From Rhodospirillaceae bacterium (GTDB lineage Bacteria > Pseudomonadota > Alphaproteobacteria > Rhodospirillales > Rhodospirillaceae): a DNA stretch of 64,000 bases. The stretch's first letter is position 1. Every line of letters starts with the position of its first letter. The notes beneath the pieces are model-generated. The model saw only the letters and a list, made by a program, of their open reading frames with translations, was not told where the DNA came from and did not search any database. The stretch covers positions 45,228 through 109,227 of the forward strand of contig JAQWQC010000028.1 in NCBI GenBank assembly GCA_029245025.1, given 5' to 3'. A program made the position numbers and the translations under genes. Below are positions 50,476-60,613 of this stretch, one piece after another.

Positions 50476-51659
50476 GCTCGTCGTCACCGCCTCTAGTATA
50501 TGTGGTGGCTCTTGAACCTTCAGGCGACGTACTTGGATCTCGCTTTATGACGGCGCTGCGCGACACGGCGGATAGCGGAGTCCGCATTGAGGGAGTCGGC
50601 GGCCAATTAATGTGTGGTGCTGGTCTTAAGCCGCTCTTTGATCCAAGTGATCTCGCTATTCTGGGAATTTTCGAGGCCTTGCCGAAAGCCAGAATGATTT
50701 TACTTCGCGTGCGCGAAGTTCTAGATGATATTGAACGCCTACAGCCAGATGTATTAGTCACCATCGATTCTTGGGGATTTACTGGCCGGTTGCATAAAGC
50801 TCTAGCGAAACGTGGCAGTAAGGTTAAGCGCGTTCGTTATGTCGCGCCTCAAGTTTGGGCGTGGCGTCCGGGCCGCGCAAGACAACTGGCGTCCTGGATT
50901 GATCACCTCCTTACGTTATTTCCATTTGAGCCGCCTTTGTTTGAAAAGCATGGTTTAAAAGCGACTTGTGTCGGTCACCCTGTTGTTGAAGACCACCCAG
51001 GTGATCCCGATCAAGAATTGTTTCGTGAGTTGCTAAATATTCGAGCAGGCTCGCCGGTCTTGGCGGTTTTGCCGGGCAGTCGTATGGCAGAAGTTAAAGC
51101 CCTTATGCCAGTCTTTGGCCAGGTGATTAGCAGCTTGCGAGACGTAAATCCTGACATTCATGTTGTTATACCGACTCTAGGAAGCGTCGAGCCAACAGTC
51201 AGGGAGTGGGCCAGTTCTTTAGCCGGTCCAGTGCACGTTGTGACTGGGTCTAAAGAAAGAAATGAGACTTTCGCAATTGCTGGTGTTGCTATTGCAGCAT
51301 CTGGCACCGTTACACTCGAATTAGCTAAGGCTGGCGTGCCTCACGTCATCGCTTACAAAGTGAATCCGTTCTCTGCTTTTGTATTTAGACGGTTGGCAAA
51401 AACGAAATACGTAAACTTGGTCAATATTCTACTGGGGCGATCCGTCGTTCCGGAATGCTTACAAGAATCTTGTATGGCAGAAGAGATAGAATCCAAAGTT
51501 ACTGAATTGCTTAATAGCAGTTATGCGAAAGAGGCGCAAAAAAAGGGGTTCGTCGAAGCGCTAAGTCTTTTAAGGCGGCAAGACGTGTCACCAAGCACAC
51601 ATGCGGCGCAAATTGTTCTTGGTCTTGTGCACCGGGGCCTAGCCCGCGATATCCAATAA
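50466..51659 (+). CDS. lpxB: Lipid-A-disaccharide synthase
   Basis: Glycosyltransferase joining lipid X and UDP-diacylglucosamine. It has 397 residues from GTG at 50466; TTG at 50472 is an alternative with better spacing from GAGGGG at 50461-50466. Motifs: EPSGDVLG near the N-terminus, VRYVAPQVWAWRPGRA, LAVLPGSRMAEV, and ASGTVTLELAKAGVPHVIAY. It is last in the plus-strand envelope block. Confidence 0.94.
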   Translation: MVLSSSSPPLVYVVALEPSGDVLGSRFMTALRDTADSGVRIEGVGGQLMCGAGLKPLFDPSDLAILGIFEALPKARMILLRVREVLDDIERLQPDVLVTIDSWGFTGRLHKALAKRGSKVKRVRYVAPQVWAWRPGRARQLASWIDHLLTLFPFEPPLFEKHGLKATCVGHPVVEDHPGDPDQELFRELLNIRAGSPVLAVLPGSRMAEVKALMPVFGQVISSLRDVNPDIHVVIPTLGSVEPTVREWASSLAGPVHVVTGSKERNETFAIAGVAIAASGTVTLELAKAGVPHVIAYKVNPFSAFVFRRLAKTKYVNLVNILLGRSVVPECLQESCMAEEIESKVTELLNSSYAKEAQKKGFVEALSLLRRQDVSPSTHAAQIVLGLVHRGLARDIQ

Positions 51660-52094
51660 CGTCTTACTTAAATCTTCGTCAGTCCAAATGAGTAAAGCCG
51701 CTACTTTATAAAGCACGGATACAGTGATAATTCCCTCAGATTCTTGAATAAGGTTTACTGGTCCATCAATCTCTTGCGTAAAAAGAGTGACGTCAATGGC
51801 TGTGGCGACGCTGATATGCTCCGGGGCAGACGGCTTGAAATACTCAGTCTGTGCATTCTAAATTTTATTAGCGCGAATATGTACCGTTTTCTGAGCCGAT
51901 ATCAGGGTGCAGATACGGCTAGATCCAACGTTCATTCCTTATCGGTTCTCGCGACGGTATTAAGTGCTATATCAACGCAAAGTCGACCGACTTGTTTACG
52001 GTTTTGTTTATCAAAAAATTAGGTCGCGATGCAGCATAAGAAGAGGCGGCACACCAAAGTCCATACTTTAGCTCTATGACTGGGTATTTTGGGC
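51660..52094. other. Convergent lpxB-gltA intergenic region
   Basis: These 435 bases separate the plus-strand block from the minus-strand block. I see no recognisable gene and no strong U-tailed hairpin for either side. A stop-free minus-strand frame of about 65 codons (ending near 51655) has no start codon or family match. Confidence 0.5.
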
Positions 52095-53381
52095 CTATCG
52101 CTTACCCAGGGGCAGGTAGGGCCGTTCGGTTTGGCCCGTGAAGAGCTGGCGTGGGCGGCCAATCTTCTGTTGAGGGTCTTCAATCATCTCATTCCATTGC
52201 GCGATCCAGCCGGTTGTGCGGGCAAGAGCAAACAACGCGGTAAACATGGTCACCGGGATGCCCATAGCTTGGAAAATGATACCTGAGTAGAAATCAACGT
52301 TCGGATAAAGTTTCTTTTCGATGAAGTATTCATCTTCAAGTGCGAGTTTCTCCAGTGCGACCGCGATATCCAAAAGCGGATTGTCTTTAACACCCAGTTC
52401 GTCGAGCACTTCTTTGCATGTTTCAGACAAAATTGTCGCCCGTGGGTCGTAGTTCTTATAAACCCTGTGGCCAAAGCCCATAAGACGGAACGGGTCATTC
52501 TTATCTTTCGCCTTCTTCACGTATTCATCGATGCGGCTTACGTCGCCAATCTCTTTCAGCATGTTCAGTACAGCTTCATTGGCACCGCCATGGGCTGGTC
52601 CCCAGAGAGAGGCTATGCCAGCGGCGATACAAGCGAACGGATTTGCACCAGATGAACCAGCCAAGCGCACAGTCGAGGTGGAGGCATTTTGCTCATGATC
52701 AGCGTGGAGAATGAGAATGCGGTCCATGGCTCTGGCCAGGGTTGGATTAACCTCGTAGTCCTCACAAGGTGTGGCGTACATCATGTAGAGGAAATTCTCT
52801 GCGTACCCGAGGTCATTTCGCGGATAGATGAAGGGTTGACCTAGTGAGTATTTATAGGCCCATGCTGCAATCGTCGGCATCTTTGCAATCAAACGATAGG
52901 AAGAAATTCGGCGGTGATCCGGATTCGTGATGTCCAGACTATCATGATAAAAAGCCGAAAAAGCTCCTACTACGCCACACATTATCGCCATGGGGTGTGC
53001 GTCGCGGCGGAAGCCTGAGTAGAAGTTGTGGATCTGCTCATGGAGCATCGTGTGATAGGTGATGTCGTGTTCAAAGGTTTCTTTGTCTTCTTTGTTAGGA
53101 AGCTCGCCATTTAAGAGCAGATAGGCGACTTCCTCGAAGTTGCAGTTCTTGGCCAGATCATCGATTGGGTACCCCCGGTGGAGGAGCATACCCTTATCGC
53201 CATCAATGTATGTGATAGCCGACTCACAGCTTCCGGTTGAGGTGAAGCCGGGGTCATAGGTAAACATCCCAGTCTCTGCATAAAACTTGCGGATATCTAC
53301 GACGTCAGGACCGGTCGAACCGCCAAGGACGGGAAAGTCGTATGAATTGTCGCCTACGGTGAGGGATACCGATTTGGCCAT
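52095..53381 (-). CDS. gltA: Citrate synthase
   Basis: TCA-cycle entry enzyme condensing acetyl-CoA with oxaloacetate. It has 428 residues, the size of the type II (hexameric, proteobacterial) form. Catalytic His residues are in [31 protein letters not shown] and [14 protein letters not shown], and the catalytic Asp follows near the C-terminus. AAAGGA precedes the start, and a near-consensus promoter lies 78-106 bases upstream. Confidence 0.97.
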   Translation of the reverse strand: MAKSVSLTVGDNSYDFPVLGGSTGPDVVDIRKFYAETGMFTYDPGFTSTGSCESAITYIDGDKGMLLHRGYPIDDLAKNCNFEEVAYLLLNGELPNKEDKETFEHDITYHTMLHEQIHNFYSGFRRDAHPMAIMCGVVGAFSAFYHDSLDITNPDHRRISSYRLIAKMPTIAAWAYKYSLGQPFIYPRNDLGYAENFLYMMYATPCEDYEVNPTLARAMDRILILHADHEQNASTSTVRLAGSSGANPFACIAAGIASLWGPAHGGANEAVLNMLKEIGDVSRIDEYVKKAKDKNDPFRLMGFGHRVYKNYDPRATILSETCKEVLDELGVKDNPLLDIAVALEKLALEDEYFIEKKLYPNVDFYSGIIFQAMGIPVTMFTALFALARTTGWIAQWNEMIEDPQQKIGRPRQLFTGQTERPYLPLGKR

Positions 53382-53458
53382 GATGCGGTCCTTTCCATCA
53401 ACGGGCGGACAGCTCCCAGAATGTGCCAGCCCTATTTTTAATTAAATTTGTTGCGGTG

Positions 53459-53487
53459 CTTATAATACGCGGACGCGTTGTTATCAA
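53459..53487 (-). promoter_or_regulatory. Sigma-70-type promoter of gltA
   Basis: On the minus strand, TTGATA (53487-53482) and TATAAG (53464-53459) are separated by exactly 17 bases; each hexamer matches consensus at five of six positions or close to it. The predicted leader is about 70 bases. Confidence 0.65.
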
Positions 53488-53547
53488 TTGGTTGCGGCAT
53501 GTCACCATTGCCACGACTAATCCTTGGATACGAAAAACCCAATGAAA

Positions 53548-54954
53548 TCAGATTGTTTTGGCGATGTCTTCAATTCTTCTGACGGTTTCGACTCGGCCAA
53601 ATATTGCGATGACTTCGAAGATAGGAGGGGAGACATTGCTACCTGTGACAGCTGCACGCAGTGGCTGAGCCAGTTGCCCAAGTTTGAGGCCGTTCGCCTC
53701 TGCGTAGCCGCGAGCCCAGGTTTCTAGAGACTCAGCGGTCCATGGTTCTAACTCCATCAAAGCCTGTTGCGCTGCAGCAAGAACTGATTTGGCCTCGTCA
53801 CAGAGAATTATTTCCGCTTTTGCCTCTAATTGAAGAGGTCTTTCGCGGGCATAAAGGGCACCGCTTTCAGTAAGGTCAACGAGCGTTTTAGCTCGCTCCT
53901 TTAAGCTCTCGATGCCAGAGGCTAGGCGGGAGGCCGCTAAATCATCGACCGGTGTCTTAACGAGCGTTTCTATTCCAGGGGTAATCAGTCTCACCAGTCG
54001 CGTGTTATCGGCGGCTTTTAGATAATGGGCGTTGAGGGCCGTCAACTTGGCGGTATCAAACCTGGCAGGTGCTTTTCCTAGCCCAGACCCGTCAAACCAC
54101 TCGATCGCTTGTTCATCAGAGATGATCTCGTCGTCGCCGTGTCCCCAGCCAAGGCGAAGTAGGTAGTTTCTTAGGGCTTCGGGCAGAAAACCCATATCGC
54201 GATAGGCTTCAGCCCCCAGAGCGCCATGGCGCTTCGAGAGCTTAGCGCCGTCAGGTCCGTGTATCAGAGGCATATGGCCATAGGCAGGAGTATCCCAGTC
54301 GAGGGCCTTAAATATCTGAATTTGCCGGAAGGCATTGGTCAAATGGTCATCACCACGCAAGACATGAGTGATTCCCATATCATGATCGTCAACAACGACT
54401 GACAGCATGTAGGTTGGGGACCCATCGGACCTTAATAAAATCATATCGTCCAGCTGGGCGTTCGAGACAGTAACCTCACCTTGGACCATATCTTCAATCA
54501 AAGTTTCCCCATCTTGTGATGTACGCAACCGGATCACAGGGTTAATTCCTGTCGGTGCGTCCGATGGATCCCTATCCCGCCAACGACCATCATATCGCAT
54601 GGGCTGTCCAGCAGCTTTCTGCTGTTCCCGCATTTCTTTTAAATCTTCCGGCGACGCATAGCACCGATAGGCGTGACCGCTATCTAGCAATTGTTGTGCT
54701 ATTTCGGCATGGCGATCTCGGCGTGCGGATTGTGAAACTGGGTCGTCATCGCATTCCAGGCCAAGCCAGGATAGAGCATCGTAAATTGCGTCGATGGCTT
54801 CCTGCGTGGAGCGTTTTTTGTCCGTATCTTCGATACGCAACAAGTAGCGTCCTTCATGATGTTTGGCGAAGAGGCGGTTGAACAACGCTGTGCGTGCTCC
54901 ACCAATGTGAAGAAATCCGGTGGGAGACGGGGCAAAACGAGTGACGACGGTCAT
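53548..54954 (-). CDS. gltX: Glutamyl-tRNA synthetase
   Basis: Charges tRNA-Glu (and possibly tRNA-Gln in bacteria without GlnRS). It has 468 residues of class I. The HIGH-type motif is in PSPTGFLHIGGARTALFN (residues 8-25), and the KMSKS-type motif is GAKLSKRHGALG near residue 240. The anticodon-binding helical domain occupies the last 150 residues. Confidence 0.96.
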   Translation of the reverse strand: MTVVTRFAPSPTGFLHIGGARTALFNRLFAKHHEGRYLLRIEDTDKKRSTQEAIDAIYDALSWLGLECDDDPVSQSARRDRHAEIAQQLLDSGHAYRCYASPEDLKEMREQQKAAGQPMRYDGRWRDRDPSDAPTGINPVIRLRTSQDGETLIEDMVQGEVTVSNAQLDDMILLRSDGSPTYMLSVVVDDHDMGITHVLRGDDHLTNAFRQIQIFKALDWDTPAYGHMPLIHGPDGAKLSKRHGALGAEAYRDMGFLPEALRNYLLRLGWGHGDDEIISDEQAIEWFDGSGLGKAPARFDTAKLTALNAHYLKAADNTRLVRLITPGIETLVKTPVDDLAASRLASGIESLKERAKTLVDLTESGALYARERPLQLEAKAEIILCDEAKSVLAAAQQALMELEPWTAESLETWARGYAEANGLKLGQLAQPLRAAVTGSNVSPPIFEVIAIFGRVETVRRIEDIAKTI

Positions 54955-55485
54955 ATTGTGGCATTCAACAGTAGATAAATAAGGCGTGCGAGAAGGCCTG
55001 TGGCCGATGCTGTAGCATACTGGCTGATCTAGGGAAACGGCGGCTTATGCAGGTCATATATGACCGCTGGCGTGAATGGGAGTGAATTCGTAAACGCAGA
55101 TCGTTTCAAAGATATATAGCTTTGCTGAAGGCCACACATCTAACTATGCTGAAGCGCGACTAGTTTTGTTTAACTGGGTGGCCGCTGAGATTTCTCCTCA
55201 AGTTTCAAGCAAAATGTTTTGGTGGCTGTTTATGGTCGTGGCCGGCATTTACCTCACCTGATATTTTGATCAATGAGACGGCTTAGGTGCTAGCGGGAAA
55301 GGGACGGATAATTCCCTGGTCCTATCGCCAGGTCGTCGGGAGGGCTTTACCCGTGAAGTTTGGACCGATATGTGCGACTTACAACGAGCCTCGAAAAGTA
55401 TCTTCTGATACTTTCAATATCCGAGTTCACCTGAGAATGCACCTGTACCTAGCGACACTATGAAAAAGTGATTCGCTTGCCCGCT
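54955..55485. other. Gene-free stretch between gltX and lexA
   Basis: These 531 bases show no recognisable gene. A plus-strand frame ends in a hydrophobic FWWLFMVVAGIYLT segment (stop near 55261) but has no start or ribosome-binding site. A perfect hairpin AAAGTATC-TTCT-GATACTTT lies at 55395-55414. Confidence 0.45.
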
Positions 55486-55851
55486 TTAATTGAACCGAGA
55501 AATTTTTGCATCTGTGCCGAAAGATCCGAACCCAGAAAAAGCAACCTCTATTTTACTTTCGCCCTGCTTAACCTTTGCAATTAAAGTTTCTCCGTTACCA
55601 ATAAAGCCTACCTCAACTCCGGTAACAGCAACGTTGAGTATGGTCACACTTCTTGCGAAACCTGTATCTCGAAGTACGAAGACGCTATTTTGGAAAGCAG
55701 GCCAAAAGTTGTATCGTTTACACTCACATATGCTGCGGTGTCTGAAGATTGCCAACTTGTTAAAGTTATAGTGACTAAGGTGCCGTCTTGGCGGCTCTGT
55801 AAATCCGGTGTGATATTTGACCGCTTCGATGTTTGGGGCTATGGCACTCAT
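55486..55851 (-). pseudogene. Unrecognised gene fragment
   Basis: A 121-codon open frame on the minus strand. The last 60 residues look like real protein: a hydrophobic beta-strand run FVLRDTGFARSVTILNVAV, then GVEVGFIGNG and VKQGESKIEVAFSGFGS, which recalls small beta-rich lipoprotein or PEGA-like domains with a pattern of R, then v-x-G, then a glycine turn and a short strand. The first half is basic and aromatic with no family character, has no ribosome-binding site, and looks frameshifted. Read as a decayed gene; the family is not assigned. Confidence 0.35.
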
Positions 55852-55959
55852 GCCCTGTGGATAGAGGGCGATGATAGCCGCATAGAGCGCGTATCAGAAT
55901 TTACGGCGAGACAAATTGAAATGCCCCGATTTGACGTTAGAAATTCGGATTTCTTTTAT

Positions 55960-56649
55960 TCAATAACGTCTCAATAGACCAACAAGTATGCCCTGCACCT
56001 TAACCCGTTCAGGACCAAAAATCTGAGTTTCGTGTGTTTCGTTGGCTGGTTCCAGCGCAATTGACTCCCCTTTCCGGCGCAATCGCTTGAGTGTTGCTTC
56101 TTCATTGTCTACGAGAGCAACAACAATAGTGCCGTTGTCTGCTCGATCACTCTGTTGAATGATCACAGTGTCACCATCGACAATACCTGCCTCGATCATT
56201 GAATCCCCCTCAATGGTCAAGGCGTAGTGATCGCCATTACCCAACATGGATGGCGGTACAGCAATATGCTCCGATGGGTTTTGTAAGGATTCAATCGGCA
56301 GGCCCGCGGCGATTTTTCCGTAGAGGGGTAGCTCTACTGCATTATCGCCGTCAGGTGCAGGGGCAGCCGATAGCTTTCCAAATTTAGCGGGTATGACATT
56401 GGAAGGCACTTCGTCTGCTGTATTTGAGTCTGTATTTTCAGGAAGTTTGACCACCTCTAGAGCTCGGGCCCGATGGGGAAGGCGGCGGAGAAAACCGCGT
56501 TCTTCCAAAGCGGTAATAAGCCGATGTATCCCTGATTTAGATTTAAGTCCCAAGGCCAGCTTCATCTCATCGAAGGAGGGGGCGACCCCGTCGCTTTGCA
56601 TGCGTTCGTGGATGAAGGTGAGAAGTTCGTGCTGTTTTTTTGTGAGCAT
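55960..56649 (-). CDS. lexA: SOS repressor LexA
   Basis: Transcriptional repressor of the DNA-damage response that cleaves itself when RecA filaments form. It has 229 residues: winged helix-turn-helix (residues 1-70, with [25 protein letters not shown]), a linker, the Ala-Gly cleavage site in GKIAAGLP, catalytic Ser in GDSMIEAG and Lys in NEEATLKRL. An embedded LexA box shows autoregulation. The domain order and size are those of alphaproteobacterial LexA. Confidence 0.96.
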   Translation of the reverse strand: MLTKKQHELLTFIHERMQSDGVAPSFDEMKLALGLKSKSGIHRLITALEERGFLRRLPHRARALEVVKLPENTDSNTADEVPSNVIPAKFGKLSAAPAPDGDNAVELPLYGKIAAGLPIESLQNPSEHIAVPPSMLGNGDHYALTIEGDSMIEAGIVDGDTVIIQQSDRADNGTIVVALVDNEEATLKRLRRKGESIALEPANETHETQIFGPERVKVQGILVGLLRRY

Positions 56650-56667
56650 GTTAGCCTTTCACGACAA

Positions 56668-56682
56668 GAACAAAGCAGAAAC
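56668..56682. promoter_or_regulatory. lexA: Second, near-consensus LexA box
   Basis: GAAC-N7-AAAC differs from the alphaproteobacterial SOS box GAAC-N7-GAAC at one base. It lies between the lexA promoter and its start codon, 10 bases from the perfect box. Confidence 0.5.
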
Positions 56683-56691
56683 ACAAATGAT

Positions 56692-56706
56692 GTTCTACTT
56701 TAGTTC
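56692..56706. promoter_or_regulatory. lexA: LexA (SOS) box of lexA
   Basis: GTTC-N7-GTTC is a perfect match to the alphaproteobacterial LexA operator. It overlaps the -10 hexamer and spacer of the lexA promoter, 43 bases upstream of the start codon. Confidence 0.85.
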
Positions 56707-56720
56707 TTTTTCAAGGTCAA
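56692..56720 (-). promoter_or_regulatory. lexA: Promoter of lexA
   Basis: On the minus strand, TTGACC (56720-56715) and TAGAAC (56697-56692) are exactly 17 bases apart. The LexA box lies across the spacer and -10, so bound LexA would block polymerase. Confidence 0.7.
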
Positions 56721-57074
56721 GCTCATTGGGAACTCGCGAGTTTACATGGATATGTCCATGCTCTCACTCAGATCAGTTCGCTACAGAAGGGCTCCCCCAT
56801 TAGAGGTATCGAAAAGTCGCAAAACATTATGTTATGTGGATAAAAAAAACGTATATGCCTAAGGTAATGCTTTCTGTAGTTACAGCGATTACGGGCTTAG
56901 TTGAGCTCTCGGCGGGAGGGCCGATTCTAAAGTGACGGCTAAGTATTACAAAGAATGCCTCTCTGGAGTTAAGCAATCCCGTGAATTGATTCCCTAACCC
57001 AAAGCAGACGTGGCCAGCTCAGCAAACAAAGTGAGAACAAAGGCTGGCTGGCAACAGCAAACAGATTCTAACAC
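56721..57074. other. moeA-lexA intergenic region
   Basis: No gene is seen in these 354 bases. TGTGGATAA at 56835-56843 is an exact DnaA box followed by an A-run. GCCAGC near 57012 and GCTGGC near 57045 could pair as a weak hairpin after moeA. Confidence 0.45.
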
Positions 57075-58277
57075 CTACAATAGGCCGTCCAAGGGAATTA
57101 CAGGGACGGCCTGACCTGTTTTTGCGGCAGGCGCTTCTATCGGACGAACAATGAGTGCGTCAGAGTTCGCAAGGGCACCGATCATGCTTGAGTCCTGCGC
57201 GAAGATTGGTGTTGCCGTTTGATTCCCGTCTTTGTTTCGGGAGAGGACTGCTCGCATATAGTCTTCGCGTCCACCATTTGCATTCACGTCAGCACCTAAA
57301 ACGGCTGGTATCCTCTTTGGAGCGGAACCGGGTAAACCTTGAAGGCGGTCAATCGCGGGACCAAGAAAAAGCAACGCGCATATCAAAGCGGAAACAGGGT
57401 TGCCAGGAAGACCTAGCACCGGAGTTTTATCAAGGTGGCCAAATATCACTGGCTTGCCAGGACGCATAGCAATTTTATGGAATTTTACATCTACGCCAGC
57501 GTTGCCGAGAGCTTTCCGTACCAAATCATGATCACCTACGGAGACACCACCAGAGGTAACGATGAGGTCTGCCGTCATAGCTGATTCTGTTATCGCAGAT
57601 AGGGCGTCTTCATCGTCTTTGACCACGCCGAGATGAATAGGGATGCCGCCTTTGGCTTGAATGAAAGCAGACAATGCTGGACCATTTGCACTAACGATTT
57701 GCGATGACGTTCTCGGTTCACCTGGAAGGACGATCTCGTCACCAGTCGAAATAATTGCAACTCTAGGTCGCTGAAAGACTTGAATCCATGGTCGGTCGCC
57801 AGAAGCCAACAAGCCGACATGACGGGTGGCTAAACGAAGGGGGGGAGTCAAAAGTGAATCACCCTCGCTAAAGTCTTGAGCCTTCGGGCGAATGTGCCGT
57901 CCCGGTTCAATGCTATTTATTATTATTGTGTTGCCGTCGCTCTCCACATCTTCCTGAATGACAACGGTGTCTGAATCCTGCGGGATATGAGCGCCGGTGA
58001 AAATGCGAACAGCTTGTCCGTCTTTTATACTACCTTCAAAAGGATGGCCAGCTGCTGACTCACCAATAACAGTCAACTTACCGGGTGTGCTGGGAATATT
58101 ATTCGCTCGCACTGCATAGCCATCCATGGCAGAGACGGTATGAGTAGGATGAGCAATGCGTGCTGTTGGGCTCTCTGCAAGAACGCGTCCGAAGGACCCA
58201 GATAGAGAAATAGATTCAGTGCCAACCGGCGTGATGGTATCTCTGACGAGACACTGTGCCTGTTCTACGGAAATCAT
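57075..58277 (-). CDS. moeA: Molybdopterin molybdenumtransferase
   Basis: Inserts molybdate into adenylylated molybdopterin. It has 400 residues with the MoeA signatures SAMDGYAVRA, STGDEIVLPGEP, TSGGVSVGDHDLV and LGLPGNPVSALI. The start overlaps the moaC stop (TGATG). It belongs to a minus-strand run trpG-trpD-trpC-moaC-moeA with gaps of at most nine bases, probably one transcript. Confidence 0.95.
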   Translation of the reverse strand: MISVEQAQCLVRDTITPVGTESISLSGSFGRVLAESPTARIAHPTHTVSAMDGYAVRANNIPSTPGKLTVIGESAAGHPFEGSIKDGQAVRIFTGAHIPQDSDTVVIQEDVESDGNTIIINSIEPGRHIRPKAQDFSEGDSLLTPPLRLATRHVGLLASGDRPWIQVFQRPRVAIISTGDEIVLPGEPRTSSQIVSANGPALSAFIQAKGGIPIHLGVVKDDEDALSAITESAMTADLIVTSGGVSVGDHDLVRKALGNAGVDVKFHKIAMRPGKPVIFGHLDKTPVLGLPGNPVSALICALLFLGPAIDRLQGLPGSAPKRIPAVLGADVNANGGREDYMRAVLSRNKDGNQTATPIFAQDSSMIGALANSDALIVRPIEAPAAKTGQAVPVIPLDGLL

Positions 58278-58768
58278 CAGAATGACTCGTATGTTCCTGA
58301 TTTGCCGCCTGTTTTCTTGACCAAGCGAATATCAGTAATCTGCATGCCTTTGTCTATCGCCTTGCACATGTCGTAAAGCGTCAGTGCGGCGACGGATACA
58401 GCGGTCAATGCCTCCATTTCGACACCGGTCTTGCCGGTTATTTTTGTAGTGGCAGTGATATCAACGATGTTGCGATCTGGGTCGCAAGTAAGGTCTACAT
58501 TCACCGAAGACAAAGCCAGCGGATGACAAAGAGGAATTAGGTCAGCTGTGTGTTTGGCTCCCATAATTCCGGCGAGTTGAGCCACCGAAAGCGCATCACC
58601 CTTTTTGATGCCGTCACCCATGATTGTTTTCAATGTATCGGGCTGCATTCGCACCGATCCCGCGGCAATTGCCTCACGCGTCGTGTTTTCTTTATTCGAG
58701 ATATCAACCATGACGGCGTTGCCAGCATTATCAAAATGCGTGAGCCCAGCGTTTGAATTAGTACTCAT
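58277..58768 (-). CDS. moaC: Cyclic pyranopterin monophosphate synthase
   Basis: Forms cyclic pyranopterin monophosphate in molybdenum-cofactor synthesis. It has 163 residues with the conserved [13 protein letters not shown] and [22 protein letters not shown] blocks and the final KTGGKSG. It is separated by one base from trpC. Confidence 0.96.
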   Translation of the reverse strand: MSTNSNAGLTHFDNAGNAVMVDISNKENTTREAIAAGSVRMQPDTLKTIMGDGIKKGDALSVAQLAGIMGAKHTADLIPLCHPLALSSVNVDLTCDPDRNIVDITATTKITGKTGVEMEALTAVSVAALTLYDMCKAIDKGMQITDIRLVKKTGGKSGTYESF

Positions 58769-58769
58769 A

Positions 58770-59585
58770 TTACGCCGCCGTTGTTGCTGCTGGAACTGGA
58801 TTGGCCAAAAGCGCTCGAGTAGCGGCTTCTACATCGTCTTGCCTCATCAACGACTCCCCAATTAGGAACCGCCGCGCACCCACGGATGCAAGGCGGGAGA
58901 GGTCGGCTGATGTTTTTAGACCGCTTTCAGAAACGAGAACCCGGTCGCTTGGCAGCCGAGCTGCAAGGCGTTCTGTTGTGTTGAGATCCACAGTTAATGT
59001 TTTGAGATTTCGATTGTTAATTCCAACGAGCGGTGACCTCAATGCGAACGCGCGATCTAATTCCGCTTCATCATGAACTTCGATGAGGACATCGAGGTCG
59101 TGGTCATAGGCGCATGCTTCTAACTCAAGAGCTTGGCTATCGGACAAGCAAGCCATGATCAGCAGAATACAATCGGCGCCGATCGCTCGCGCTTCGACAA
59201 CTTGATAGGGGTCGAGCATGAAGTCCTTGCGCAGAACCGGAAGGGTACATGCGCCCCGTGCGTCTTGAAGAAAAGCGTCAGACCCTTGGAAGTTTTCTGT
59301 TTCAGTAAGAACGGAAAGACAGGTTGCCCCGCCAGCTTCATAGGCCTGAGCGAGAGAAGTTGGATTAAAGTCCCGACGAACGAGACCAGCAGACGGCGAT
59401 GCTTTTTTAATTTCCGCGATTAGTCCGTGGCCATGCTTTGTGGCTCGGGATAGAGCAAGGCCAAACCCACGAACGGGTGACGCTGATCGAGCCTTGTCTT
59501 CGACTTCGCTCAGTGGATGTTTCGCCATAACTTGAGCGTAGTGCGCACGACGCGAATCACAGATGGAGTCAAGAACGTTCCCCAT
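58770..59585 (-). CDS. trpC: Indole-3-glycerol phosphate synthase
   Basis: Fourth step of tryptophan synthesis. It has 271 residues forming a TIM barrel with catalytic Lys residues in [13 protein letters not shown] and [12 protein letters not shown] and the phosphate-binding [12 protein letters not shown] and FLIGESLMR loops. The start shares one base with the trpD stop. Confidence 0.96.
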   Translation of the reverse strand: MGNVLDSICDSRRAHYAQVMAKHPLSEVEDKARSASPVRGFGLALSRATKHGHGLIAEIKKASPSAGLVRRDFNPTSLAQAYEAGGATCLSVLTETENFQGSDAFLQDARGACTLPVLRKDFMLDPYQVVEARAIGADCILLIMACLSDSQALELEACAYDHDLDVLIEVHDEAELDRAFALRSPLVGINNRNLKTLTVDLNTTERLAARLPSDRVLVSESGLKTSADLSRLASVGARRFLIGESLMRQDDVEAATRALLANPVPAATTAA

Positions 59586-60604
59586 TAGCTTTCGCCTCGG
59601 GTGAGGGCAACAAAATTTGCTAGTGTAGTTTTCGCATTACCGCTATCGATTGCTCTAGAAGCGATTGCGGCGCCTTCTTTTAGATCGCACACTTTGTCCA
59701 CCACGATGAGCGCCGCCGCTGCGTTGAGTAAGACTATATCGCGATACGCACCAGGCGCTCCGTCAAGCAAAGATGATAATGCTTTTGCGTTCTCTTCGGG
59801 ATCGCCACCCTTAAGAGCGTTAGCGTCGTGAAGTGGTAGCCCGGCGTCTTGAGGGCAAATTTCAAAGGTTGAAACAAGACCATGTTTGAGTTCAGCAACT
59901 GTCGATGCGCCGGTGACGGTCAACTCATCAAGTCCGTCTGAGCCATGTACTATCCAGGCCCGTTCTGACCCAAGCGCTCTCAGCGTTTCCGCCATCGGTG
60001 TGACCCAATCCGTTGCGAATACGCCTAGGAGTTGACGCTTTGCACCCGCTGGATTCGAAAGCGGTCCAAGCAAATTAAACAAAGTGCGTATGCCGAGTTC
60101 AGCCCGAATAGGTCCAACGTGCTTCATGGCGCTGTGGTGTTTTTGAGCAAACAGAAAACCAATGTTTGTTTCTGCGATAGCGCGTTCCACCACGTCCGGT
60201 GTTGCGTCAAGGTTAACGCCGAGTGCTTCCAAGACGTCTGCCGTACCTGATTTTGATGACGCTTTACGATTGCCGTGCTTTGCTACGGGAATACCACAGG
60301 CCGCCACGACGATTGCGACGGCTGTCGATATGTTCACCGTTCCTGCTGCATCGCCGCCTGTGCCGCAGGTGTCGATGGCGTCAGCGGGAGCCTTCACGTG
60401 CAAAGCCTTCGCCCGCATTATTTTTGCGGCGCCGGTAATTTCAGCAACGGTTTCGCCGCGAACCGCAAGTGCTGTCAGAAAACTTGCAATAGTAACGGGT
60501 GTAGCCTCACCAGACATTATAATTTCGAACGCAGATTGGGCTTCTGCTTCAGTTAAAGCCGAACCGGAGGCTGCCGTTTTGATAAAAGGGCTAAGGCCAG
60601 ACAT
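59585..60604 (-). CDS. trpD: Anthranilate phosphoribosyltransferase
   Basis: Second step of tryptophan synthesis, adding phosphoribose to anthranilate. It has 339 residues. The PRPP-binding DTCGTGGDAAGTVNIST and the KHGNRKASSKSGTADVLEALG blocks are complete. It is followed by trpC and preceded by trpG with a nine-base gap. Confidence 0.96.
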   Translation of the reverse strand: MSGLSPFIKTAASGSALTEAEAQSAFEIIMSGEATPVTIASFLTALAVRGETVAEITGAAKIMRAKALHVKAPADAIDTCGTGGDAAGTVNISTAVAIVVAACGIPVAKHGNRKASSKSGTADVLEALGVNLDATPDVVERAIAETNIGFLFAQKHHSAMKHVGPIRAELGIRTLFNLLGPLSNPAGAKRQLLGVFATDWVTPMAETLRALGSERAWIVHGSDGLDELTVTGASTVAELKHGLVSTFEICPQDAGLPLHDANALKGGDPEENAKALSSLLDGAPGAYRDIVLLNAAAALIVVDKVCDLKEGAAIASRAIDSGNAKTTLANFVALTRGES

Positions 60605-60613
60605 TGGGTTCCC

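Noticed and set aside
51655..51860. Stop-free minus-strand frame of about 65 codons in the lpxB-gltA gap
   Set aside because: No start codon or ribosome-binding site, overlaps the end of lpxB, and no recognisable family; length is within chance.
55090..55261. Plus-strand frame ending in a hydrophobic segment FWWLFMVVAGIYLT, considered as a small membrane protein or comEC remnant
   Set aside because: No ATG, GTG or TTG with a ribosome-binding site, and the sequence does not match ComEC motifs I know.
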